From NCBI GenBank assembly GCA_025463055.1, contig JAOAPV010000005.1, positions 186,001 through 250,000 of the forward strand: DNA of 64,000 bases, written 5' to 3'. A program made the translations under genes and the position numbers. Origin of the DNA: Candidatus Acidiferrum typicum. Its GTDB lineage: Bacteria > Acidobacteriota > Terriglobia > Acidiferrales > UBA7541. The stretch's first letter is position 1; each line of letters begins with the position of its first letter. The notes below the pieces were generated by a model. The model searched no databases, was not told the origin of the DNA, and worked only from the letters and a program-made list of their open reading frames with translations. This document shows, piece by piece, positions 35,389 to 42,525 of the stretch.

Positions 35389-35840
35389 CGAGTCTGTCAA
35401 AAGTGTTCGATCCTCAGACGGCCTTGCTGGCGAAACACGCCCAGCACGTCGTCCTGGTGCACTTCCCAATCGCGCTCTTCCTGACGGGAGTGGCTTTTGA
35501 CTGGGCTGGACGGTGGACGAGGCGAAAGGCTCTGGCGGAGACGGCCTACTACAATCTGCTGGTTGCCGCAGCTTCGACGCTGCCGGTCCTCGTTACGGGC
35601 TTGCTTGCCTGGCAGTTCCAGTTGGAAGGACAGAGGCTCAAAGGCATCCTCCTGCTGCACCTGGTTTTGGGGTGCACTTCGAGCCTGCTGATCTGCGCAG
35701 TATGGTGGCTGCACTTTCGAGCGCGGCGGCGGGGGGCAGCCGTATCTGGGTATCTGTGGGTGGTCGAAGCTGCGGGCGTGGCTGTGGTCGGTTTGACGGG
35801 GCACTTAGGAGGTTTTCTCGCCGGCGTGAACGTTGGCTAA
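35385..35840 (+). CDS. DUF2231-family membrane protein
   Basis: The protein has 151 residues and starts at GTG (35385), overlapping the cupredoxin stop. The opening HVVLVHFPIALFLTGVAFD is the DUF2231 signature; the two His may be ligands. Four membrane helices follow, including LLVAAASTLPVLVTGLLAW and VVEAAGVAVVGLTGHLGGFL. DUF2231 proteins are often found beside cytochromes and copper proteins and are suspected to take part in electron transfer, without proof. The coupling with a cupredoxin supports that idea. Confidence 0.88.
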   Translation: MTSLSKVFDPQTALLAKHAQHVVLVHFPIALFLTGVAFDWAGRWTRRKALAETAYYNLLVAAASTLPVLVTGLLAWQFQLEGQRLKGILLLHLVLGCTSSLLICAVWWLHFRARRRGAAVSGYLWVVEAAGVAVVGLTGHLGGFLAGVNVG

Positions 35841-35985
35841 TGGAGTTAAGTTGCTCCGTATCAGAGAGATACACTGTCCTGCCCAACAGGACGAGTAGAG
35901 CACTAGTACCACGACCCGCGTACCCTGATTGGTGGCTCCGGTGGCCCATTGGCGCGCGCAGAAGCAAACCGTAATGTGCGAAGAA

Positions 35986-36048
35986 CGGGTTGGGGGCCGC
36001 GCGGGGACAGCGGCCCCGCAAGGGGTCGTGTGCGAGCTACCCAACCCG
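35986..36048. repeat. Nested inverted repeat in intergenic DNA
   Basis: Nine-base arms CGGGTTGGG (35986-35994) and CCCAACCCG (36040-36048) are exact inverted copies. Inside them, GGGGCCGC (35993-36000) pairs with GCGGCCCC (36010-36017). The two stems overlap by two bases. This would fold into a strong GC-rich structure as DNA or RNA. It lies in the 35841-36227 gap, where I see no gene. Confidence 0.5.
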
Positions 36049-36072
36049 CCAAAATTCTTCCCTCTCAAATGA

Positions 36073-36098
36073 TCACGCCAGCCAGAGGGCTGGCGTGA
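36073..36098. repeat. REP-like perfect hairpin
   Basis: TCACGCCAGCC and GGCTGGCGTGA form an 11-base perfect stem around an AGAG loop. No T-run follows on either strand. The compact GC-rich form resembles dispersed REP-like palindromes. Confidence 0.55.
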
Positions 36099-36227
36099 AG
36101 CCCGCAAAGTCAGCTTCAACTAACTGGCATCCAAGAAAAAGATAGGAATATGAACTGCCGTCTCAATGAGGCAGGTTCGCGTATGCGGATTCCTTTAGCA
36201 AGCGTTTTCAAGTAGTTGCGAGGCGAG

Positions 36228-37118
36228 ATGGCGCGGATAAGTGAGCGATTTGCGGGACAGTTGGCGTGCGCGGCTGACACGTGCTCGGCTGGATTGCTTC
36301 TGTTCGGCGTGCTGCTGACGTTCGCGCTAGGGCTATCGGTTCAGGAGGCGGCCGGTGCCGGCGCGGTGAATTTGCGGCCAGAGACGGTCACGGCCTTCGA
36401 TGAATATGTGAAGCTGACCGATGCGCGCAGCAATGAGGAGTTGCGGCGCGGGATGAATCTACTGTGGATCGATGCATTGCCCGAAAGCGATCGAACGCAG
36501 GCTTACGAGGCGCTGAGGCGCGGCGAAGTAAAAGTGCAAAGATTGGAAACGCGAGAGAACGGACAGAAGATCCAGTGCCCCGGCGGAATGATCCATCACT
36601 GGGCCGGCGTGGTGTTTATTCCAGGGGCGAAGCTGCAGGACGTGTTGCGAGTGCTGCAGGATTACGATCATCATGCGCAGTATTACGCGCCGGACGTTGA
36701 ACGCTCGAAAATTGAATCGCATGATGATGATCATTTTTTGGTGTTCCTGCGGTTTCGCCGGCACAAAGTGATTACCGTGGTGCTGAATACCAAGCACGAT
36801 GTGCGCTATTTTCGCGATTCGGAGACGCGAGAACATAGCCGCAGCTCAGCGGTACACATCGCGGAAGTGGCAAACCCGAGCAAGCCTAACGAGCGCGAGA
36901 AAGCGCCCGGCGAGGACGGCGGCTTTTTGTGGCGTATGGAGACATGGTGGCGGATGGAAGAGCGCGACGGGGGAGTCTACGTGCAGAGCGAAGTGGTTTC
37001 ACTGACGCGAGATATTCCGGTGGGTTTGGGATGGCTAATTGGGCCGTTCGTGACGAGCATACCGAAGGAGACGCTGACGTTCACGCTGGAGGCGACGCGA
37101 AGAGCGGTCCCGCGTTAG
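36228..37118 (+). CDS. Secreted SRPBCC/START-like protein of unknown function
   Basis: The protein has 296 residues from the ATG at 36228; a TTG at 36216 is a possible alternative. The hydrophobic segment AGLLLFGVLLTFALGLSVQEAAG forms a signal peptide. After residue 110 the sequence alternates strands with a long helix (GMIHHWAGVVFIPGAKLQDVLRVL, split as HHWAGVVFIPG and LQDVLRVLQDYDHHAQYY), like the polyketide-cyclase/START fold. The C-terminal DIPVGLGWLIGPFVTSIPKE helix region fits that fold. A lipid or hydrophobic ligand is plausible. Annotated relatives in this phylum are called hypothetical. Confidence 0.75.
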   Translation: MARISERFAGQLACAADTCSAGLLLFGVLLTFALGLSVQEAAGAGAVNLRPETVTAFDEYVKLTDARSNEELRRGMNLLWIDALPESDRTQAYEALRRGEVKVQRLETRENGQKIQCPGGMIHHWAGVVFIPGAKLQDVLRVLQDYDHHAQYYAPDVERSKIESHDDDHFLVFLRFRRHKVITVVLNTKHDVRYFRDSETREHSRSSAVHIAEVANPSKPNEREKAPGEDGGFLWRMETWWRMEERDGGVYVQSEVVSLTRDIPVGLGWLIGPFVTSIPKETLTFTLEATRRAVPR

Positions 37119-37120
37119 AA

Positions 37121-37155
37121 ACAAAAGCGGGCGGAACGCTTGCGCGTACCGCCCG
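37121..37155 (-). terminator. Rho-independent terminator of the cold-shock gene
   Basis: CGGGCGG (37128-37134) and CCGCCCG (37149-37155) form the outer stem, with an inner ACGC/GCGT stem. On the minus strand the stem is followed by CTTTTGTTT, a suitable U-tract. It lies about 50 bases past the cold-shock stop codon. On the plus strand it also follows the SRPBCC gene but without a T-run. Confidence 0.75.
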
Positions 37156-37202
37156 GAATTGTGTGTGAAGTAGTGACCCCGGCGAACCGGGATCACGCCT
37201 AC

Positions 37203-37409
37203 TTAGAGGGGTTGGACGTTCGAGGCCTGCAGGCCCTTGGGACCCTTGGTGACTTCGAATTCAACCGCTTGGCCATCATTCAACGACTTGTAGCCATCAG
37301 CCACGATCGCGGAGAAATGAACGAAAACGTCCTCTCCACTTTGGCGCTGGATGAATCCAAAGCCCTTGCTGGCATTGAACCACTTCACTGTTCCTTGTTC
37401 TTTACTCAC
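37203..37409 (-). CDS. cspA: Cold-shock protein (CspA family)
   Basis: The protein has 68 residues, a complete CSD fold. RNP1 is KGFGFIQ near residues 15-21 and RNP2 is VFVHFSAI near 28-35; [15 protein letters not shown] and [10 protein letters not shown] are standard. It binds single-stranded RNA or DNA, melts RNA hairpins and can antiterminate transcription. A terminator follows at 37121-37155. The region upstream holds a terminator-like hairpin (37544-37575) in a possible long leader, as seen in regulated csp genes. Confidence 0.96.
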   Translation of the reverse strand: MSKEQGTVKWFNASKGFGFIQRQSGEDVFVHFSAIVADGYKSLNDGQAVEFEVTKGPKGLQASNVQPL

Positions 37410-37543
37410 TGCATCTACTCTTTTCTGATGACCGCGTTGCGATCATACTTTGAGTCCGGCCGGGTTGGGACCTGACTCTATAATGAGCTATCTGGTGCCT
37501 CGACTCCGAACCCCTCAACAGAGTTACGGGCCGCCTGTTGGCA

Positions 37544-37575
37544 TAAAAAAAGGCCGCAAGTGTGACCTTGCGACC
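37544..37575 (-). terminator. Terminator-like hairpin upstream of cold-shock gene
   Basis: On the minus strand, GGTCGCAAG pairs with CTTGCGGCC (six perfect pairs CGCAAG/CTTGCG plus a mismatch and two G-C pairs) around a 6-base loop. Seven U residues follow. It lies 135 bases before the csp start. It either ends a transcript from the 38.2 kb promoter or acts as an attenuator in the csp leader. Confidence 0.7.
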
Positions 37576-38175
37576 GACCTTACACTACCAAAGGCGATAC
37601 AAGAGCAACAAACGCAAACGCAGTGTAGCACGAGCTACAGCTATTTGCCTAGAACTTTTTTGGGACTTTTTGGGGTGCGTGTTAGAAAGGCTTAGCAGAG
37701 ACCTAGCAGAAGTGCAGAGCACGTTTGGCCGAGTTAACATGACACCCAGGACACGGACTCCTTTTGAGAGTTTGGGAAGTGAGCGAAACGCGCGGGAGCG
37801 CCGAATCGCGGGCTGGGATGGGGGGGGTACACCCCCGTGGCGATAGAAAGAGTGCGTAAGATACTGATAATAGAGGGGATAGCGGAACGCCGTTGCGCGA
37901 AAGAGTGCGTAAACGCATGAAACTGCTGGGGTTGGAGCGATGTAATAGGAAGCAATGGAGTTAGTACGCGCGAGGTCTTGAACATTGAACGTCCGGAGAG
38001 ACGAAGAGGGTACCCCCCCTGTTTGGCACAAAGAGGCTGTAAGCTATTGATTCTAAAGAGGAGCGACCGAAAAAAGAGAGGCAAGAGACTCCAAGAGGCT
38101 GCAACCTTATCGGAGCAAAGAGGTTAGCTTGGTTGCGGAGGTCGCGAAGCGTTATCTGTCGAGATAACATGAGGG
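37576..38175 (-). ncRNA. Candidate non-coding transcript or repeat-rich spacer
   Basis: About 600 bases lie between a minus-strand promoter (38176-38205) and a terminator-like hairpin (37544-37575). No reading frame here has a credible start, ribosome site or family resemblance. The DNA contains two exact 14-base repeats and two G-rich palindromic cores, GGGGGTACACCCCC (37823-37836) and GGGTACCCCCC (38008-38018). I recall similar cores as dispersed intergenic elements in Acidobacteriota, but cannot check this. It is not tmRNA, RNase P or 6S by any motif I can see. Confidence 0.35.
37846..37912. repeat. Two exact 14-base direct repeats
   Basis: GAAAGAGTGCGTAA occurs at 37846-37859 and 37899-37912, 53 bases apart. 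The first follows the G-rich palindrome at 37823-37836. They belong to the repeat-rich spacer between the csp and zinc-ribbon genes. Confidence 0.7.
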
Positions 38176-38205
38176 ATGATAGCAGAAGAGTATATAGATT
38201 GTCAA
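38176..38205 (-). promoter_or_regulatory. Sigma70-type promoter firing toward 37.5 kb
   Basis: On the minus strand TTGACA (38205-38200), an 18-base spacer and TATCAT (38181-38176) form a near-consensus promoter. The predicted start is about 38169. There is no gene directly downstream, only the repeat-rich spacer and then csp at 37409. Tandem repeats lie 9 bases upstream of the -35. Confidence 0.55.
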
Positions 38206-38214
38206 TTAACAGAA

Positions 38215-38241
38215 ATACGTACGTAGAGATACGTAAGTAGA
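38215..38241. repeat. Tandem 13-base repeats, possible regulator site
   Basis: ATACGTACGTAGA (38215-38227) and ATACGTAAGTAGA (38229-38241) match at 12 of 13 positions and have a period of 14. They sit just upstream of the minus-strand -35 at 38205 and about 80 bases before the zinc-ribbon start at 38323, so they could serve either direction. Confidence 0.5.
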
Positions 38242-38322
38242 ATACGAATACCCAATTTGCTGTATTCCCCCCGTCCTGGGACTGATGTAATTCTTCTAAC
38301 CCCCGCAGTCAAGGATTTTTCA

Positions 38323-38526
38323 ATGGGTCGAGCACACAGCCAAGTTAAATGTCCACGGTGCCGCGGTAATTCGGTACGCAGATCACATAAGCGAACGGCG
38401 ACGGAACGCATCCTGTATGCGATTTTGCATATAGGCCCGTACCGATGCGACGAATGCGGCCACCGGTATTTTCGATTCCGCTCGTCAAGTACTTTCCCAA
38501 CGCATCGCCGCGCTACCGCGCAATAG
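38323..38526 (+). CDS. Small zinc-ribbon protein
   Basis: The protein has 67 residues from the ATG at 38323; an upstream in-frame start adds sequence without family likeness. Two CxxC knuckles, CPRC (KCPRCRGNSVRRSHKR) and CDEC (PYRCDECGHRYFRF), should hold one zinc. The linker is basic. Similar small proteins with the PYRCxxCxxRFFR ending occur in Acidobacteriota and have no assigned role. Nucleic-acid or protein binding is plausible. Confidence 0.72.
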   Translation: MGRAHSQVKCPRCRGNSVRRSHKRTATERILYAILHIGPYRCDECGHRYFRFRSSSTFPTHRRATAQ

Positions 38527-38566
38527 ATCCAAACGCACTGCAGCAGCCGAGTGCATTGACCCTACC

Positions 38567-39331
38567 CTATTGCTGTTCAACAGCGAACGGAACAAAGTGG
38601 TTCCATAGGCGAGTGTCGTCTGCGATTCGCTCGAAGGCGGCAAATCTGTCCGGAGCCGGAACCTGCTTGAAATCGTGGCGATTCGTTTGGACGAATGCCA
38701 CGGCAGTGCGGACGCTGGGCATCCACATATCGTCGAAGACAATAAGGCCACCTGTGTTGAGCAGCGGCGCGAAAAGTGTAAAGTCCACAAGCGCGTCATC
38801 GAAGCGGTGGCTGCCATCGATAAAGATAAAGTCGAAGGCACTGTGCGCGCGGGCGAGATCCGCCGCCGCATGGTAATCGGTTTCTCCGATGAAACGGAAG
38901 GCGTTCGAGCCGACTTGGCGGACCTTTTCGTCGCCAATGCCATGCCAGTAGGAAGGCTCGAATGGATCAATCGCGGTGTGAGAGCCTGCGCCATTCTTGG
39001 CGATAGCGGCCAGGAAAAAAAGGGTACTGCAACCGTAGGCCATGCCGATCTCAAGGGAAGCGCGCGGGCCCCGGCGCCGATAGTCGTCATAGAGCCACAT
39101 CCCATTTGCCGCATCAATACCAGTGATGGAATCGATCTCGTGGAGCTTCCCATCGTTGCCAAGTTGCGGCTGCCCGCGATACAAGGAAAGCAGCGCTGAG
39201 CGAAAGGGCTCGTCTAATCGCCCTAACAGTGATTCCGGGGACTCTGGTTGGTGATTGGTTAAAGGGTGGAGACCGAAGAGCCTTCGCGGCAGGTTGACGG
39301 CTCGCCGGAACAGCGTCTGGAATGGGTTCAT
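38567..39331 (-). CDS. Class I SAM-dependent methyltransferase (Methyltransf_24 type)
   Basis: The protein has 254 residues. The SAM-binding motif I is LEIGMAYGCSTLFFLA, with the acidic residue HTAIDPFEPSYW downstream. FDFIFIDGSHRFDDALVDF and GGLIVFDDMWMPSVR are typical of Methyltransf_24 and of CmcI-like enzymes. A basic N-terminal region (FRRAVNLPRRLFGL) may touch the membrane. It is convergent with the zinc-ribbon gene. The target could be a glycan, but nothing in the sequence decides this. Confidence 0.85.
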   Translation of the reverse strand: MNPFQTLFRRAVNLPRRLFGLHPLTNHQPESPESLLGRLDEPFRSALLSLYRGQPQLGNDGKLHEIDSITGIDAANGMWLYDDYRRRGPRASLEIGMAYGCSTLFFLAAIAKNGAGSHTAIDPFEPSYWHGIGDEKVRQVGSNAFRFIGETDYHAAADLARAHSAFDFIFIDGSHRFDDALVDFTLFAPLLNTGGLIVFDDMWMPSVRTAVAFVQTNRHDFKQVPAPDRFAAFERIADDTRLWNHFVPFAVEQQ

Positions 39332-39587
39332 TGCTCCGAGATAGTACCAGTGCCGTGCGGGGCAGCCAAGATTGGCTGCATCGAAGAGATTTCAGACGAT
39401 GATGGCTATGGGGCTTGGAAGCGTGCAGAAGGGCGTTTCCCTTGCGGTGCCCCGGAATGCGCGGACCTTGCTATTGGCAGCAATGATACTTGTTTGCACA
39501 TAAAGGGAAAGACGTTCGCATTTGTTTGCACGCGCGCGGGCTACGCGGCCAGCCTAAGCCGCGCGGCTGGCGCACGTTTACGTGAGG

Positions 39588-40247
39588 TTAGCGACGGCGA
39601 AACACGAAGAACATGAGGCCCAAGCCGGTGGCCAGAAGCGCCAGGGAACCTGGTTCCGGGACCCCGGTCAACTGCACATTGTCGAAATTAATTTGTTGTG
39701 GGCCGACGGCACTCAAGTCGATGCGGAGCGGGCCTGCGAAGGGCACGGCACCGGCGGTGTAGTTAAACGACTCGTTCAGGAAGGTGCCCGGCGTGATGAT
39801 GCCATTGGAGAGCGTCAAAAAGTTAAGGAGTTGGTTGCCCGCGAACAAGTCTATCGTGAAGTTGTTCACGCCGGCGTCAAGGCGACGACCGACGTCAACC
39901 GATAGCGTGTAAGTCCAGCCGGGAGTGAGGGATGCGCTCAACTGCTGGGAAATAGTGCCCCCATTGCTGTAGGCGACAATGTTGCCACTGGGGAGAGCTG
40001 GGGTAAAAAACAAGGAACCTGGTTGAAACTGGCCGGCCGGAAACTGGCCGCCCGCGCCAGTTATCGTCCAACCTGGGATTGAGGTATTGAAGGTGCAGCC
40101 TACCCCGCAGGATTGGTTGAGCGGAGTGAGCAGACTGACGGTCTGGAAGGACGCGTTGGTGATGGCAATGGTATCCGCCCAAGCTGGAGCAGCGAAACAG
40201 CCGAGAACAAGAATGGAAAGCAACAGAAAGAGCGATGTGAATTTCAA
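39588..40247 (-). CDS. PEP-CTERM sorting-domain protein
   Basis: The protein has 219 residues from a TTG at 40247, chosen because GGGGGAGG stands just upstream; a GTG at 40271 lies upstream of that site and would spoil the signal peptide. The signal is KFTSLFLLLSILVLGCFAAPAWA. The body is beta-rich, with one Cys pair (SCGVGCTF). The last 25 residues are the sorting signal: VPEPGSLALL, a hydrophobic helix and FRRR. PEP-CTERM proteins are cut by exosortase and linked to exopolysaccharide export. No exosortase gene is in the window. Confidence 0.9.
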   Translation of the reverse strand: MKFTSLFLLLSILVLGCFAAPAWADTIAITNASFQTVSLLTPLNQSCGVGCTFNTSIPGWTITGAGGQFPAGQFQPGSLFFTPALPSGNIVAYSNGGTISQQLSASLTPGWTYTLSVDVGRRLDAGVNNFTIDLFAGNQLLNFLTLSNGIITPGTFLNESFNYTAGAVPFAGPLRIDLSAVGPQQINFDNVQLTGVPEPGSLALLATGLGLMFFVFRRR

Positions 40248-40504
40248 AGGGGCCTCCCCCGGATTCGTCACGGGCTTACGAGAAACTACCTGCGTTTACG
40301 TGCACGTTTGTAACCAATGTGATAGGGCACAAACGCTAACATGCCACTTCGCTTCAGATCGCAGCGGGGAGACTCGCCAGCGACGAAGGCGAGGAGATGT
40401 TGCAGCAAGTGGAACCACTTAGCAATAGTACTTTTGGTGCAAACTGACAGTACCGCATGGGCTACAATCGATCTCGCGGTAGAGTAGGAGGGGAACAAAA
40501 GCGA

Positions 40505-41728
40505 ATGAGTGGAGCGGCGGCAATTCAGGCAGAAGGGTTGGGCAAGCGGTACCGGCGCGGAGTGTACGTCGATACGGGGTTGCGGCACGCCTTGGAGCGG
40601 TTTGTGCGGTCGCCGTTGCGATCGTTGCGGGGCGCGAAACAAGAGATCTTCTGGGCGCTGAAGGACGTGTCGCTGGAAGTAAAACAGGGCGAGGTGCTGG
40701 GGCTGATCGGGCGGAACGGCGCGGGAAAGACGACGCTGCTGAAGATATTGTCTCGAATTACGCGGCCGACAGAGGGTTGGGCGGAGATTCGGGGTAAAGT
40801 GCGAAGTTTGCTGGAAGTGGGGACAGGGTTCCATCCGGAATTGACGGGGCGGGAGAACACGTACCTGAGCGGGTCAATCCTGGGGATGAGCAAGCGGGAG
40901 ATCGAGCGGAAGTTCGACGAGATCGTGGCGTTCGCGGAAATCGAGAAGTTCATCGAGACGCCGGTAAAGCATTATTCGAGCGGAATGTATGTGCGGCTGG
41001 CGTTCGCGGTGGCGGCGCACCTGGAGCCGGAGATATTGCTGGTGGACGAAGTGCTGGCGGTCGGGGACATCAACTTTCAGAAGAAGTGCCTGGGGAAGAT
41101 GGGAGAAGTGGCGAAGGGCGGACGGACGGTGGTGCTAGTGAGCCACCAGTTGAACCAGATTCGGCGGCTGTGCGAGCGGGTGGCGTGGGTGGATGGCGGG
41201 TCGATCCGCCAATCGGGGCCAACGCATCAGGTAGTTAGCGCGTATGAATCGGCGATGCTCACTCGCGAGCCTGAATCACAGGGCCCGCATCGCGGGCCTG
41301 GGACCAAAGCGCAGTTTCTGCGTTGGGAGATATTGGAGTCTGTCAAAGACAGTTATACGCTCAGCACCTTCGATTCTGTGACTGTGAAATTCACGCTCGA
41401 CGTCCGGCAGGCGATCAGCATGGGGCATTACGGAGTTGCGCTGCGTGACCACGAGCAACGTGTGATCTGGGCGGGGGCGTGGCAACCGGTGCGACTGGAA
41501 GTTGGGGAACACGAACTCTCGCACACATTTCCGATGCTTCCGCTCCGTCCCGGATCGTATACGTGGCTGGCTGCATTGTACGATGAGGAAGATCTCGTAG
41601 ACTGGTGGGACTGCGTCCCCGAAATGATAGTGGCTACAGAAGTACATCAACATCCTCTTGACGAGTGGAGCGCCGTGTTAAATATTCCGAATACCTTTGA
41701 TATCGATGGGAATCGGTGCGTGGTCTAG
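40505..41728 (+). CDS. wzt: ABC transporter ATPase for polysaccharide export (Wzt-like)
   Basis: The protein has 407 residues from the ATG at 40505 with a GGAGGGG ribosome site. Walker A is GRNGAGKTTLLK, the signature is YSSGMYVRLAFAVAAHL, Walker B is ILLVDEVLAVGD, and the switch His is in VLVSHQL. The N-terminal part is like TagH/Wzt/RfbE. The C-terminal 150 residues (from about 265) form a beta-sandwich as in Wzt proteins that recognise the chain end. A membrane partner (Wzm) is normally adjacent but absent here. The next gene starts inside its 3' end. Confidence 0.92.
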   Translation: MSGAAAIQAEGLGKRYRRGVYVDTGLRHALERFVRSPLRSLRGAKQEIFWALKDVSLEVKQGEVLGLIGRNGAGKTTLLKILSRITRPTEGWAEIRGKVRSLLEVGTGFHPELTGRENTYLSGSILGMSKREIERKFDEIVAFAEIEKFIETPVKHYSSGMYVRLAFAVAAHLEPEILLVDEVLAVGDINFQKKCLGKMGEVAKGGRTVVLVSHQLNQIRRLCERVAWVDGGSIRQSGPTHQVVSAYESAMLTREPESQGPHRGPGTKAQFLRWEILESVKDSYTLSTFDSVTVKFTLDVRQAISMGHYGVALRDHEQRVIWAGAWQPVRLEVGEHELSHTFPMLPLRPGSYTWLAALYDEEDLVDWWDCVPEMIVATEVHQHPLDEWSAVLNIPNTFDIDGNRCVV

Positions 41729-42525
41729 TTAAAGCTGTGACCAGCCAACCTTACACGAGGGATTTCTATGAGTCACTCCGAAATGGAGTGATGCGGTCCG
41801 CTGAAGTCATCGTTCCGCTGGTATTGAAGTTGGTTCCGGCGCAGAGTGTTGTAGATGTTGGCTGCGGCGATGGAGGCTGGCTGGCGGTTTTCAGGCGGCA
41901 CGGCGTGGAAGAAATACTTGGCCTGGACGGCGAGTACGTCGATCGCGAAACGTTGCAAATTCCACGGGAACGTTTCGAGGCATGCGACCTGACGAAACCG
42001 CTTGCGATCCAGCGCGAATTCGATTTAGCCGTATCGCTGGAGGTCGCCGAGCATCTGCCCCCGGAATGCGGCGAGCTTTTTGTGGCGGGCTTGACGGAAC
42101 TGGCCCCGGCTGTTTTGTTCTCTGCAGCGATTCCCTTTCAGGGCGGGACGAATCACCTTAACGAACAGTGGCCGGACAAGTGGGCGGGACTTTTCCGAGA
42201 GCGCGGTTACGTTGCGGTGGACTTTGTCCGGAAGCGAGTGTGGCAAAACACAGCAGTTGATTTCTGGTATGCGCAGAACACGCTGCTATTCGTACGGCCT
42301 AGTGTTGTGGAGCGTAGCAATTCGCTGCGGGAGGAATTGAGGCAAACTAATCCCGATCAGCTTTGCCTGGTTCATCCGAGGCAATACCTAACACTGCAAG
42401 CCCAATACTCGGAAGCGATTGCGCAAGCGGAGAACCCGCCGCTGCCTTCGGGCGTCAAGGAAGCATCACGCATCCTTCTGGTTTGCCTGAAAGACTCGTT
42501 CAGGAAGAGATTTGGTTGGAAATGA
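41716..42525 (+). CDS. Class I SAM-dependent methyltransferase
   Basis: The protein has 269 residues and starts at GTG 41716, or alternatively GTG 41737. Motif I is VVDVGCGDGGWLAVF, with LGLDGEYVDRETLQIP following and the AVSLEVAEHLPPE motif typical of Methyltransf_23-type enzymes. The start overlaps the Wzt gene's end by 13 bases, and its stop overlaps the GT2 start by 4 bases, so it belongs to the same unit. It may methylate the growing glycan, which is a common chain-termination signal for Wzt systems. Confidence 0.85.
   Translation: MRGLVKAVTSQPYTRDFYESLRNGVMRSAEVIVPLVLKLVPAQSVVDVGCGDGGWLAVFRRHGVEEILGLDGEYVDRETLQIPRERFEACDLTKPLAIQREFDLAVSLEVAEHLPPECGELFVAGLTELAPAVLFSAAIPFQGGTNHLNEQWPDKWAGLFRERGYVAVDFVRKRVWQNTAVDFWYAQNTLLFVRPSVVERSNSLREELRQTNPDQLCLVHPRQYLTLQAQYSEAIAQAENPPLPSGVKEASRILLVCLKDSFRKRFGWK

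Noticed and set aside
37493..37520. tRNA-like 3' end (minus strand ends in GGCACCA after GGGGTTCGGAG)
   Set aside because: The T-stem halves do not pair and no D- or anticodon arm is found upstream.
37585..38031. Open frame of 148 codons on the minus strand in the repeat-rich spacer
   Set aside because: It has no good start codon or ribosome site, a composition of Ser/Pro/Leu-rich shadow type, and runs through both G-rich palindromes and the 14-base repeats. It is better explained as a non-coding repeat.
38215..38241. CRISPR-like repeat
   Set aside because: Only two units, 13 bases long, one base apart; no spacers and no cas genes.
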